This document shows, one piece after another, positions 8,906 to 17,940 of a stretch of 64,000 bases of DNA. The position numbers and the translations under genes are program-made. Each line of letters opens with the position of its first letter. Position 1 is the first letter of the stretch. Origin of the DNA: an uncultured Oxalobacter sp. (GTDB taxonomy: Bacteria; Pseudomonadota; Gammaproteobacteria; Burkholderiales; Burkholderiaceae_D); contig CAKQQG010000002.1 in the NCBI GenBank assembly GCA_934270705.1, positions 1 to 64,000 on the forward strand. The letters run 5' to 3'. The notes below the pieces were generated by a model. It made no database searches. It was given only the letters and a program-made list of their open reading frames with translations, and was not told the origin of the DNA.

Positions 8906-10050
8906 AAATCCTGCAACGTTATTTTTTATCCCAGATCGTCCAGTCTGTCGTATTCATTCTGGTCGCGTTTCTCGGTCTGTTTGCGTTTTTCGATTTGATT
9001 ACTGAATTATCGTCTGTCGGGCGTGGCGGATACCAGTTGCAACATGTATTTGTCTATATCCTGCTGGGATTTCCCGGATACATTTATGAGCTGATGCCGT
9101 TTGCGGTACTGATCGGTACGATCTATGCCATGGCACGATTCGCGTCCAATTCGGAGTTCACGATCATGAGGGTATCGTCCCTTTCGACACGGGATGCCTG
9201 TATGATGCTGGCCAAGGTGGGTGTGCTGTTTCTGGCGTTCACTTTTCTGGTAGGAGAAGTGTTGACACCCATTTCTTCACGGATGGCTTCCGAGTTCAGG
9301 AACGGTCTGATCGGAAGGAATATTTCGGACAGGTTCCGTACCGGTATGTGGAGCCGTGACACGATTCGGGAAAATGGTCATGATGGTGCTGTCATCGGAT
9401 CCAGATTCATCAACATAAAATTCATGCAAACGGATGGCACGGTCGAACAGATCAAGTTTTATGAGTTCAATAAGGATATGGAACTGCTCAGAATCCTGGC
9501 AGCGGACAAAGGTGTCTATCTGGGCAATCGGGAATGGCGGTTCGAAGGCGTGACGGAATCGCGGGTCAAGTCCGAGAGCCGGAACAAAAATGCGCGCTTT
9601 CCGCAATCGGCTCCCCATCTGGATATTCAAAAATACGACACCGTAAAGGTGGTGTCCGATGTGACACCGGACATCTTGTCGGTCATATCGGTCGATGCCA
9701 ACAAGATGTCTGCCTATGAACTGGCTGTGTACAATCAGCATCTTGTTGAAAACAAACAGGATGCAACCAGTTATCAGATAGCATTCTGGAAAAAAATCAT
9801 ATATCCTTTTTCTGTCTTCGTCATGATGGCACTGGCTTTGCCGTTTGCGTATCTCCATTTTCGTTCGGGTGGCGTCAGTCTGAAAATCTTTACCGGTATC
9901 ATGATCGGGGTGGCATTTATTCTGATCAATAACCTGTTCTCGCATATCGGGTTGCTGAATACATGGCCGCCATTCCTGACGGCGGTCATTCCAAGCCTGT
10001 TGTTCCTGATATTTGCGGTTTTCGCACTCTGGTGGGTAGAACGACATTGA
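8902..10050 (+). CDS. lptG: LPS export permease LptG
   Basis: A 382-residue partner of LptF with the same plan: N-terminal membrane segments (MKILQRYFLSQIVQSVVFIL...), a periplasmic domain containing GSRFINIKFM and the V(S/T)PDILSV stretch, and C-terminal membrane segments from FWKKIIYPFSVFVMMALALP onward. It starts in an ATGA overlap with lptF. It forms the heterodimeric LPS path with LptF and docks to LptC. The gene is intact and of normal length. Confidence 0.95.
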   Translation: MKILQRYFLSQIVQSVVFILVAFLGLFAFFDLITELSSVGRGGYQLQHVFVYILLGFPGYIYELMPFAVLIGTIYAMARFASNSEFTIMRVSSLSTRDACMMLAKVGVLFLAFTFLVGEVLTPISSRMASEFRNGLIGRNISDRFRTGMWSRDTIRENGHDGAVIGSRFINIKFMQTDGTVEQIKFYEFNKDMELLRILAADKGVYLGNREWRFEGVTESRVKSESRNKNARFPQSAPHLDIQKYDTVKVVSDVTPDILSVISVDANKMSAYELAVYNQHLVENKQDATSYQIAFWKKIIYPFSVFVMMALALPFAYLHFRSGGVSLKIFTGIMIGVAFILINNLFSHIGLLNTWPPFLTAVIPSLLFLIFAVFALWWVERH

Positions 10051-10158
10051 TGTTTGCGCCCGTTTGCCTGGATGGTATGGTTTATGTCATGTTGTCCGGG
10101 TAAGCCGGAATCCCGATGCGTCAATCTGTGACCTGATTCAACTTTAACGAGACTCAAC

Positions 10159-11100
10159 ATGAATTTGCATCAGTTACGTTTTGTTCGTGAAGCGGTTCGG
10201 CAGAATTTCAATCTGACCGAAGCAGCCAAGGCGCTGTTCACTTCGCAACCCGGTGTTTCCAAGGCGATTATCGAACTGGAGGATGAACTGGGAGTCGATA
10301 TTTTCAGGCGTCATGGGAAGCGTATTCGTGGATTGACCGAACCGGGACGCATGATTCTGAATTCCATTGAACTGATCATGCAGGAAGTGGATGATCTGAA
10401 ACGGATCGGCAAGGAATATGCGGCACAGGATTCCGGAAGCCTGACCGTGGCGGCTACCCATACACAGGCCCGTTATTTTCTGCCGAAAATCATCCCCGGT
10501 TTCATGCAAAAGTATCCGAAAGTCAAATTGTCCCTGTTGCAACGCAAAACAGATGATATTGCCGAGATGGTGTTGCTTGATCAGGCCAACTTGGCGGTCG
10601 TGACCGATTATGTCGCCGAACAGGATGGATTGATTACCTTGCCATGCAACCGGTGGGAATTTCATCTGGTCGTCAAGCCGGATCATCCGTTAAATGATGT
10701 GAAGATGCTGACGCTTGAAGAGATCGCCAAATATCCCATTATTACGTATGACAAGATTTTCTATGGCAGAAGCCGCATAGAACATATTTTCCAGCAACGT
10801 AATGTCAAACCGGATATTTTGCTGGAAGTCATCGATGCGGATGTCATCAAAACGTATGTGGAACTGGGGCTGGGTGTCGGTATTATCGTCGGGATGGCGT
10901 TCAATCCGGAACAGGACGTCAACTTGCGTTCCATTCCCGTTGGACATCTTTTCGGAACAGGACGCTCCAGTATCCTGATCCGGAAAAACGCCTATTTGCG
11001 CGGGTATATCTATGCGTTCATCGAAATGATTTCCCCGAATCTGACGCGCAAGCTTGTCGAAAAAGCCTTGCTCGACGAAACGGAAAATTACGAACTCTGA
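10159..11100 (+). CDS. cysB: CysB-type LysR-family regulator
   Basis: A 313-residue LysR-type regulator. The N-terminal winged helix-turn-helix includes FNLTEAAKALFTSQPGVSKAIIELEDELG, with the CysB-like start MNLHQLRFVREAVRQNFNLT. An effector-binding domain with two alpha/beta subdomains follows. CysB and its relatives control sulfate assimilation genes and respond to O-acetylserine or sulfate starvation. No sulfur-assimilation operon lies beside it; cysE is 25 kb away. A paralog such as Cbl cannot be excluded from sequence alone. Confidence 0.9.
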   Translation: MNLHQLRFVREAVRQNFNLTEAAKALFTSQPGVSKAIIELEDELGVDIFRRHGKRIRGLTEPGRMILNSIELIMQEVDDLKRIGKEYAAQDSGSLTVAATHTQARYFLPKIIPGFMQKYPKVKLSLLQRKTDDIAEMVLLDQANLAVVTDYVAEQDGLITLPCNRWEFHLVVKPDHPLNDVKMLTLEEIAKYPIITYDKIFYGRSRIEHIFQQRNVKPDILLEVIDADVIKTYVELGLGVGIIVGMAFNPEQDVNLRSIPVGHLFGTGRSSILIRKNAYLRGYIYAFIEMISPNLTRKLVEKALLDETENYEL

Positions 11101-11115
11101 ACGAAAGATACGGAT

Positions 11116-14100
11116 TTACCGAGCCAGAGTTTCCCAGACTTTCAGCAGGCGCTTGACCGAAACGGGGAAAGGAGTGCGCAGTTCCTGCGCAAAAAGCGAT
11201 ACGCGCAATTCTTCGAGTTGCCAACGATATTCGGCGATTTTGGGATCGTTTGTCGCGGATTGTCGCCTGTGTTCTTTCAGAAACCTGAAATAAGGAGTTG
11301 CCGCCTGATGCCAGCTCGCCAGCTGCGTTTTGTCGCGTTGCGGATCATTGCGGCATTTGTCGATGCGGATGCTGCATGCTTTCAGGTAACGCGGAAAATG
11401 TTTGAGCCGTTCCAGCGGATTGTCCGTGATGAAAGACTTGTCGATCAGACTGGCCAGCTGTTCGTTGATATCGGACAAAGCGTGATCGTGGGCACGGATC
11501 GACGGCAATTTCTTCTGGATGGCCTGGTATTCCGTCAGGATTTGCTGCACGACGCGTGCGATTTCATTGCAGATCAGACCGACACGTGCCTTGCCGTCGT
11601 TTTTTCTTTTCTCGAATTCGGATGCACGATCCGGCAGCGGCTGGTAAAGAAAAGCGGCATCCAGCGATGCCTGCAAGATCCTGTCGCGCAATTCTTCCTG
11701 AGTGCCCAGCTTGATGAATTGCATGCCCATCTGGGTCAGTCCATTGATATTTTTTCCGAGGAAACGGAGCTGGTCTTTCATCTGCAATGCAAACAGCCTG
11801 CGCAGACCGGCACGATGCAGACGGCTTGCAACGGCCGGCTCATCGAATACCTCGATTTCGCAATGCGTGGTTTTGTCAACCAGCGCAGGATATCCGATCA
11901 GGGTTTGTTTGCCCCGAGAGATTTCCAGCAGCTCGGGTAACGGTTCGAAATCCCATGTCGTGATTTTTTCCGCGAATGACGGTATTTCTGTCTGCATGGT
12001 TGCCGATGTTGCCTGTTGCTTCTTATCTGGCGCGATTGCGTTTTCTTGTATTTCGGTCGAGTGTTGTTCGGCCAGTTGCTGAAAGGCTGTACGAGCCTGT
12101 TTGCCCAGCATGGATTGCAGTGTCGCCAGATTGCGTGACATTTCCAGCATGCGTCCGTGTTCATCCACGACCTTGAAGTTCATGCACAAATGCGGCGGCA
12201 GATTCTCGGGTCTGAAATCTTCTTTTTTGGCAATGACACGGGTTTGTTCACGAATATCGTTTGTGATGGCATCGATCAGGGGGCCGAGACCGAAAGTGCC
12301 TTTTTCACGGATGCGTGTGACGAAGGCTGCGGCATAATCAGGCAGCGGGACGCAGTGCTTTCGCAGTTTTTGCGGCAACGATTTGAGGAGCAATTGAGTT
12401 TTTTCTTTCAGCATTCCCCAAACAAGCCATTCGCAACGTTCGGCGTCGATCTGGTTCAGTGCATAGATCGGGATAGTCAGTGTGATACCGTCCCGTACAT
12501 TGCCGGGTTCGAAATGATAGGTCAACTGCATGTCGATGCCAGCCAGATGAAGCGTTTTCGGGAACAGATCGGTCGTGATGCCGGCCGCTTCATGGCGCAT
12601 CAGATCGTCACGATTCAAAAACAGCAGCCGCGGATTTTCCCTTGTAGCATCTCGGTGCCATTTTTCGAAGGAAAAACCGTTGATGATACTTTTTGGCAGG
12701 ATGCGGTCGTAAAAGGCGGCGATCAGGCTTTCATCGATCAGTACGTCTGTGCGTCTCGACTTGTGCTCCAGATTCTCGATTTCTCGCATCAGCCGCTGGT
12801 TATGTGCGAAAAACGGGGCGCGTGTTTCAAAGTCTCCGTTGACCAGTGCTTCACGAATGAAAATATCGCGCGCTTCCTCATGATGAATCTGCCCATAGTG
12901 GATACGCCGCTGGTTATAGACTACCAGCCCGTAAAGTGTGGCGCGTTCGAAAGCGGAAACCTGTGCAGGACGCTTTTCCCAGTGCGGGTCGCTCCATGAT
13001 TTTTTCAGCAGATGGCTGCCGACACGTTCAAGCCATTCCGGCTGGATTTGCGCGATGCATCGTGCATACAGACGGCTGGTGTCGACCAGTTCGGCAGCCA
13101 TGATCCATCGGCCGTTTTTGCGCGCGAGCGACGAGCCCGGCCAGATATGAAAACGGATACCGCGTGCGCCGAGAAAGACAGCGGCGTCTTCCGTTTTGCA
13201 GCCGATATTGCCCAAAAGACCGGTCAGCAATGCCAGATGCAGCTGCTCGTAGGTGGCGTCCGATTCATTGAGCCGCCAGCCGCGCTCACGCACGATGGTC
13301 AACAGTTGCGAGTGAATGTCACGCCATTCACGCAATCTCAAAAAGGAAAGAAACTGGTTGTGACAGCTTTCGCGTAGCAGGCGGTTGGATTGCTTGTTTT
13401 TAAGTGCGTCATCGAACCATTGCCAGATTTTGAGATAGGTGATGAATTCGGAACGGTTGTCTGCGAATTTGCGGTGAGCGTTGTCGGCGGCTTCCTGTGC
13501 ATCGATCGGTCGTTCACGCGGGTCCTGAATGGACAACGCGGATGCGATGATCAGGATTTCTTTCAGACATTGATGATCGCGTGCTGCCAGAATCATTCGT
13601 CCGATGCGGGGATCGAGTGGCAACAGCGATAACTCATGTCCGACAGGTGTCATCTGGTTACGTTCGTCAAGCGCTCCCAGTTCCTGAAGCAGCTGGTAAC
13701 CGTCTGCGATAGCACGTTTGAGCGGCGGTTCCATGAACGGGAAAGTATCGACTTCTCCCAGTTTCAGGGATTTCATGCGCAAAATGACGGAAGCCAGGGA
13801 AGAACGGAGGATTTCCGGTGCGGTATAAGGTGGCCTGAGCGCGTAATCCTGTTCGTCGTACAGCCGGATACAGATCCCCGATGCGATACGGCCGCAGCGA
13901 CCGGCACGCTGGTTTGCAGCCGCTTGTGAAACCGGTTCGATATGCAACTGTTCGACCTTGTTGCGGTAGCTGTACCGTTTGACTCGAGCCAGTCCCGTGT
14001 CGATCACGAAATGGATACCAGGAACGGTCAGGGACGTTTCCGCGACATTGGTCGCCAGAATGATCCGGCGTCCATTGGATGGCTTGAAAATTTTTTCCTG

Positions 14101-15015
14101 TTCCTGCGCGGAAAGTCTGGCATAAAGCGGCAGAATCTGTACATGTGGAGGATGATGTTTTCTGAGAGCTTCCGCTGCTTCACGTATTTCCCGTTCACCC
14201 GGCAAAAAAACAAGTGTATCTCCTGAACCTGTCCGGAAAAGTTCATCGACGGCATCGACGATGGCATCCATCATGTCGCGGGTCTGGCGTGCGTCGGATT
14301 TGTCTTTCGTTTCATCCGGACGGCTATCCAGAATCGGGCGGTAACGGATTTCGACAGGATACAATCTGCCGGATACTTCGATGACCGGAACGGTTTCATG
14401 CTCGTTGGAAAAGTGGCGCGCAAAACGTTCCGCATCGATTGTCGCCGATGTAATGATCAATTTGAGATCGGGACGTTTGGGCAACAGTTGCTTGAGATAG
14501 CCCAGCAGAAAATCGATGTTCAGGCTGCGTTCGTGAGCTTCGTCGATAATGATGGTGTCATATTGTTTCAGCAGGCGATCGCTTTGTGTTTCCGCCAGCA
14601 AGATACCATCTGTCATCAGCTTGACAGATGCACCGGGACCGATTTTGTCGGTGAAACGTATTTTGTAGCCGACGATTTCTCCGGGAGGAGAATTCAGTTC
14701 GCGTGCGATACGGTTGGCGGTTGTGCTGGCGGCGATACGCCGTGGTTGGGTGTGGCCGATCAGACCCGCTTGTCCGCGTCCGAGTTCAAGACAGATTTTC
14801 GGGAGCTGGGTGGTTTTGCCTGAACCGGTTTCTCCACAAACCACGACTACCTGATGATCGCGTATGGCTTGTGCGATTTCGTCGCGCCGTGCAGAAACGG
14901 GCAGTTCCTCGGGATAGACAATCGGTGGAACAGGCGCGCGCGTGGTTCTGTCAGATACGGGCTTCAATGGACGGGAAGAACGTGGTTTTTTGGATAAAGA
15001 TTCGGAAGCACTCAT
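11116..15015 (-). CDS. hrpA: ATP-dependent RNA helicase HrpA
   Basis: About 1,300 residues, the usual length of the large DEAH-box HrpA. Walker A GETGSGKTTQLPK (near residue 62), the DEAH box IIDEAHERSLNIDFLLGYLK (near 157), motif III SATIDAERFA, and motif VI QRAGRCGR follow in order; then the helicase-associated and OB-like regions and the long C-terminal extension specific to HrpA. In E. coli HrpA resolves stalled ribosomes. The ATG at 15015 fits the start MSASESLSKK; an in-frame ATG at 15027 is also possible, and no strong ribosome binding site decides. Divergent from argA. Confidence 0.93.
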   Translation of the reverse strand: MSASESLSKKPRSSRPLKPVSDRTTRAPVPPIVYPEELPVSARRDEIAQAIRDHQVVVVCGETGSGKTTQLPKICLELGRGQAGLIGHTQPRRIAASTTANRIARELNSPPGEIVGYKIRFTDKIGPGASVKLMTDGILLAETQSDRLLKQYDTIIIDEAHERSLNIDFLLGYLKQLLPKRPDLKLIITSATIDAERFARHFSNEHETVPVIEVSGRLYPVEIRYRPILDSRPDETKDKSDARQTRDMMDAIVDAVDELFRTGSGDTLVFLPGEREIREAAEALRKHHPPHVQILPLYARLSAQEQEKIFKPSNGRRIILATNVAETSLTVPGIHFVIDTGLARVKRYSYRNKVEQLHIEPVSQAAANQRAGRCGRIASGICIRLYDEQDYALRPPYTAPEILRSSLASVILRMKSLKLGEVDTFPFMEPPLKRAIADGYQLLQELGALDERNQMTPVGHELSLLPLDPRIGRMILAARDHQCLKEILIIASALSIQDPRERPIDAQEAADNAHRKFADNRSEFITYLKIWQWFDDALKNKQSNRLLRESCHNQFLSFLRLREWRDIHSQLLTIVRERGWRLNESDATYEQLHLALLTGLLGNIGCKTEDAAVFLGARGIRFHIWPGSSLARKNGRWIMAAELVDTSRLYARCIAQIQPEWLERVGSHLLKKSWSDPHWEKRPAQVSAFERATLYGLVVYNQRRIHYGQIHHEEARDIFIREALVNGDFETRAPFFAHNQRLMREIENLEHKSRRTDVLIDESLIAAFYDRILPKSIINGFSFEKWHRDATRENPRLLFLNRDDLMRHEAAGITTDLFPKTLHLAGIDMQLTYHFEPGNVRDGITLTIPIYALNQIDAERCEWLVWGMLKEKTQLLLKSLPQKLRKHCVPLPDYAAAFVTRIREKGTFGLGPLIDAITNDIREQTRVIAKKEDFRPENLPPHLCMNFKVVDEHGRMLEMSRNLATLQSMLGKQARTAFQQLAEQHSTEIQENAIAPDKKQQATSATMQTEIPSFAEKITTWDFEPLPELLEISRGKQTLIGYPALVDKTTHCEIEVFDEPAVASRLHRAGLRRLFALQMKDQLRFLGKNINGLTQMGMQFIKLGTQEELRDRILQASLDAAFLYQPLPDRASEFEKRKNDGKARVGLICNEIARVVQQILTEYQAIQKKLPSIRAHDHALSDINEQLASLIDKSFITDNPLERLKHFPRYLKACSIRIDKCRNDPQRDKTQLASWHQAATPYFRFLKEHRRQSATNDPKIAEYRWQLEELRVSLFAQELRTPFPVSVKRLLKVWETLAR

Positions 15016-15145
15016 GTCGGTGCGCATTATAATCGTAAAGATAAGCGATTGTCTTGAAAAGACAGTCCGTTCCGGCTGCCGCCGCCTGTATGATGCGGCA
15101 GGCAAGTCCTGATGTACCGATAATCTGTTGGCTGGATAATCCGTT

Positions 15146-16450
15146 ATGGAAGAACAATTCGTTAAGTGGTTGCGTTCGGTTGCCCCCTATATTCATGCGT
15201 TCCGGGGACAAACATTCGTCGTCGCCTTTCCGGGAGAGCTGGTAAAGGCCGGCATGCTGCCGGTTCTGGCACACGATATTTCCCTGTTGCATGCGCTGGG
15301 CATCAAGGTCGTCATCGTCCACGGCTCCCGCCCGCAAGTGGAAGAACAGCTTGATTTGCGTCATGTCAAGAGCCGTTACTATAACGGGACGCGTATCACT
15401 GACCCGGAAGCGCTGGAATGTGCAAAAGAAGCGGCCGGGGAACTGAGGCTGGATATCGAGGCGGCTTTCAGTCAGGGATTGCCCAATACGCCGATGGCGC
15501 ATGCGGAAATACGCCTGATTTCCGGGAACTTCGTGACGGCGACGCCGCTCGGCATTCTGGAAGGTATCGACTTGCAGTGGACCGGCAAGGTCAGAAAAAT
15601 CGCCTATGACAGTATTCATCCGATTCTCGCATCGGGCGATCTGGTCCTGCTCTCGCCGCTGGGCTATTCGCCGACCGGCGAAGCGTTCAACGTCCGTATG
15701 GAAGATGTTGCCGTTTCCGCTGCGCTGGCATTGCACGCGCACAAACTGATTTTCCTGACGGAAACACCGCTGGTTCATGATGCCGAAGGCAATGAGGTTC
15801 GTGAAATCACATCGCAGCGCGTGGAAGGTCTGTTGAAGACAGGACACCTCTCGCAGGAAGCGGCCTCGTATCTTCGGTATGCAGCCAAGGCCTGTATCGG
15901 CGGAACCCCCAGAACACATATCGTTCCATATGAAACGGACGGCTCGATTCTTCTGGAATTGTTTACGCATGACGGCATCGGTACCATGGTTACGTATGAG
16001 AATGTGGAATTTCTCAGGGAAGCGACGATCAAGGATGTCGGTGCGATTCTCAAGCTGATCGAACCTTTCGAAGCCAATGGCACGCTGGTCAAGCGCGGGC
16101 GCGAGTTACTGGAGCGGGAAATCGAATATTTTTCGGTTATCGAGCATGACGGTGTGATTTTCGGATGTGCGGCGTTGTATCCTTTCCCGGCTGAAAAAAT
16201 GGCAGAAATGGCGTGTCTGATCGTCGATCCTGAAATTCAGGGTGAGGGTGATGGTGAACGGATTCTGAACCATATGGAAGACCGTGCCCGTGCACTGGGT
16301 TTCGACAAGCTGTTCATTCTGACGACACAGACCGCCCACTGGTTTTTGCATCGCGGGTTTGTTTATGCCAGTGTCGAGGAGTTGCCGAAAGACCGGCAGC
16401 GGATGTACAACTGGCAGCGCAAATCGCAAGTGCTGATCAAGAAACTTTGA
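15146..16450 (+). CDS. argA: N-acetylglutamate synthase
   Basis: Makes N-acetylglutamate from glutamate and acetyl-CoA, the first step of arginine synthesis. Its 434 residues comprise an N-terminal amino-acid-kinase-like domain (GIKVVIVHGSRPQVEEQL near residue 52), which in this family is regulatory and binds arginine, and a C-terminal GNAT acetyltransferase domain (EMACLIVDPEIQGEGDGERILNHM, then GFDKLFILTT). This is the classic ArgA architecture. A TATAAT at 15028-15033 might be its -10 box but lacks a good -35. yggX follows 48 bases downstream. Confidence 0.96.
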   Translation: MEEQFVKWLRSVAPYIHAFRGQTFVVAFPGELVKAGMLPVLAHDISLLHALGIKVVIVHGSRPQVEEQLDLRHVKSRYYNGTRITDPEALECAKEAAGELRLDIEAAFSQGLPNTPMAHAEIRLISGNFVTATPLGILEGIDLQWTGKVRKIAYDSIHPILASGDLVLLSPLGYSPTGEAFNVRMEDVAVSAALALHAHKLIFLTETPLVHDAEGNEVREITSQRVEGLLKTGHLSQEAASYLRYAAKACIGGTPRTHIVPYETDGSILLELFTHDGIGTMVTYENVEFLREATIKDVGAILKLIEPFEANGTLVKRGRELLEREIEYFSVIEHDGVIFGCAALYPFPAEKMAEMACLIVDPEIQGEGDGERILNHMEDRARALGFDKLFILTTQTAHWFLHRGFVYASVEELPKDRQRMYNWQRKSQVLIKKL

Positions 16451-16498
16451 CGGGCCGATCCGGCTCCAATACGAAACATATCATTCATGGAGGAGTAT

Positions 16499-16771
16499 AT
16501 GACGCGAATCGTGCATTGCATCAAGCTGGACAAGGATGCGGAAGGACTGGATTTCCCGCCTTATCCTGGAGAACTTGGAAAAAAGATTTACGAAAACGTT
16601 TCGAAAGAAGCCTGGCAGGCCTGGGTCAGGTTGCAGACGATGCTGGTCAATGAATATCGTCTGAATATGGCTGATCCCAAAGCAAGGGCGTACCTGAAAG
16701 AACAGATGGAAAAACACTTTTTCGGCGAAGGCGCTGATCAGGTTGCCGGATATACCCCTGAAAAGCCATGA
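16499..16771 (+). CDS. yggX: Fe(II)-trafficking / oxidative-damage protection protein YggX
   Basis: A 90-residue small cytosolic protein of the YggX family, with the family start [10 protein letters not shown] (conserved Cys7), the motif [21 protein letters not shown] and the C-terminal EHFFG-like KHFFGEGAD. YggX protects iron-sulfur clusters from oxidation, possibly by handling ferrous iron. A GGAGG at 16489-16493 places the start at 16499 rather than at an upstream in-frame codon. It lies just after argA and is probably cotranscribed. Confidence 0.94.
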   Translation: MTRIVHCIKLDKDAEGLDFPPYPGELGKKIYENVSKEAWQAWVRLQTMLVNEYRLNMADPKARAYLKEQMEKHFFGEGADQVAGYTPEKP

Positions 16772-16852
16772 AAAACGTGACCGGATTGCCGGTAAGTACG
16801 TTATGATTGAAAGGCAACAAACGTTTTCTTGTAACGAAATCATGGGGGATTC

Positions 16853-17341
16853 ATGCTTGATTCTTTGAGAGAAGCCGGAAAAAGCATCGGACGCGAACTC
16901 AATCGTGCATGGGAAAGTCTTTCGGATGGCTGGCGTGAGTTGCTGAGTCGGTGCAGTAACGCACTGGTTCATTTCGAGCGTTCAGGATACGGTAACGACA
17001 ATGATTCGTTTCCACGCTGGGGGCTGATGAATGCGGAAGTCGAGGAAACGCCTGCCGAACTGGTCGTCAGGTTGGAAATGCCGGGAGTCGGCAAGGAAAG
17101 TTTCTCGATCCGGATCGTTGGCAATACACTTTTCATTCGTGGCGAAAAACGATTGGCGCGTGAAAGCGAAGGAAGTACTTACCATCTCGTCGAACGGGCC
17201 TATGGTACGTTCGAACGGACGATCGTATTGCCGAAAAATGTCGATAGCGAAAAAGCGCAGGCAAGCTATGTCGATGGTATTTTGTCGATTCGTTTGCCGA
17301 AGGCCGTCAGCGAAACTGTCAGGAACATTCCGGTGGAATGA
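16853..17341 (+). CDS. Hsp20 / alpha-crystallin small heat-shock protein
   Basis: A 162-residue protein with a ~55-residue variable N-terminal helical arm and an alpha-crystallin domain (about 60-150): ETPAELVVRLEMPGVGKESFSI, GNTLFIRGEKRL, YGTFERTIVLPKNVD, and the family signature ASYVDGILSIRLPKA. Such proteins bind unfolding proteins without ATP. A second Hsp20 and lon lie within 4 kb on the other strand. The next gene, for a PEBP-like protein, starts 38 bases after this stop. Confidence 0.93.
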   Translation: MLDSLREAGKSIGRELNRAWESLSDGWRELLSRCSNALVHFERSGYGNDNDSFPRWGLMNAEVEETPAELVVRLEMPGVGKESFSIRIVGNTLFIRGEKRLARESEGSTYHLVERAYGTFERTIVLPKNVDSEKAQASYVDGILSIRLPKAVSETVRNIPVE

Positions 17342-17379
17342 GCGGCAGACCGGCTGGCATGACAAGAAAGGAGTCACAG

Positions 17380-17862
17380 ATGACAATGACGATAAGTTCA
17401 CCTGCATTTGCACATAACGAAATGATGCCGGCACGTTATACCTGTGAGGGTGACAATATTTCACCACCGCTGGCATGGACAGCCCCGCCCTCGGGTACGA
17501 AAAGTCTGGTCATGATCTCGGATGATCCGGATGCGCCGGATCCCGCCGCGCCGAAGATGACATGGGTGCACTGGGTGTTGTACAACTTGCCCCCGGTTGC
17601 CATGACATTACCGGAAGGGGTGGCCGACAGTGATTTGCCAAAGGGAACCGGAATCGGGCTTAACGATCGCCAGTATGCAGGATATAGCGGTCCTTGTCCG
17701 CCGATCGGAACGCATCGCTATTTCTTCAAACTGTATGCACTTGATACGGTATTGCCGGATCTCGGCAATACAACCAAGGCCGAAGTCGTCAAACGGATGG
17801 AAGGACACATACTGGCACAGTCGGAAGTGATCGGACTGTATATCCGTAAGGAAAATGCCTGA
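17380..17862 (+). CDS. YbhB/YbcL-family phosphatidylethanolamine-binding-like protein
   Basis: A protein of about 160 residues in the PEBP/Raf-kinase-inhibitor-like family. Motifs are CEGDNISPPLAW, the ligand-pocket DDPDAPDP, the WVHWVLYNLP stretch and the GYSGPCPPIGTHRYFFKLYALD block that forms the anion site. The bacterial function is not established. The ATG at 17380 is chosen because AAAGGAG ends six bases before it; the frame is open to 17338, which overlaps the Hsp20 stop. There is no signal peptide, so it is cytosolic. Confidence 0.93.
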   Translation: MTMTISSPAFAHNEMMPARYTCEGDNISPPLAWTAPPSGTKSLVMISDDPDAPDPAAPKMTWVHWVLYNLPPVAMTLPEGVADSDLPKGTGIGLNDRQYAGYSGPCPPIGTHRYFFKLYALDTVLPDLGNTTKAEVVKRMEGHILAQSEVIGLYIRKENA

Positions 17863-17888
17863 ACGGAATACATTTCCGCAGGGCGATA

Positions 17889-17922
17889 AAAAAGGCGTTT
17901 CCCCTGTCATGGAAACGCCTTT
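17889..17922. terminator. Bidirectional terminator between PEBP-like gene and lon
   Basis: Stem AAAAGGCGTTTCC / GGAAACGCCTTTTT with a short loop, A-rich on the left and T-rich on the right. It lies between two convergent genes and can serve both. Confidence 0.87.
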
Positions 17923-17940
17923 TTCATAATGTACACGGGA

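Noticed and set aside
10174..10686. Minus-strand frame opposite the CysB-type gene
   Set aside because: Antisense shadow of a clear LysR-family gene.
15028..15033. A perfect TATAAT between hrpA and argA
   Set aside because: No acceptable -35 hexamer at 16-18 bases; not called as a promoter, only noted with argA.
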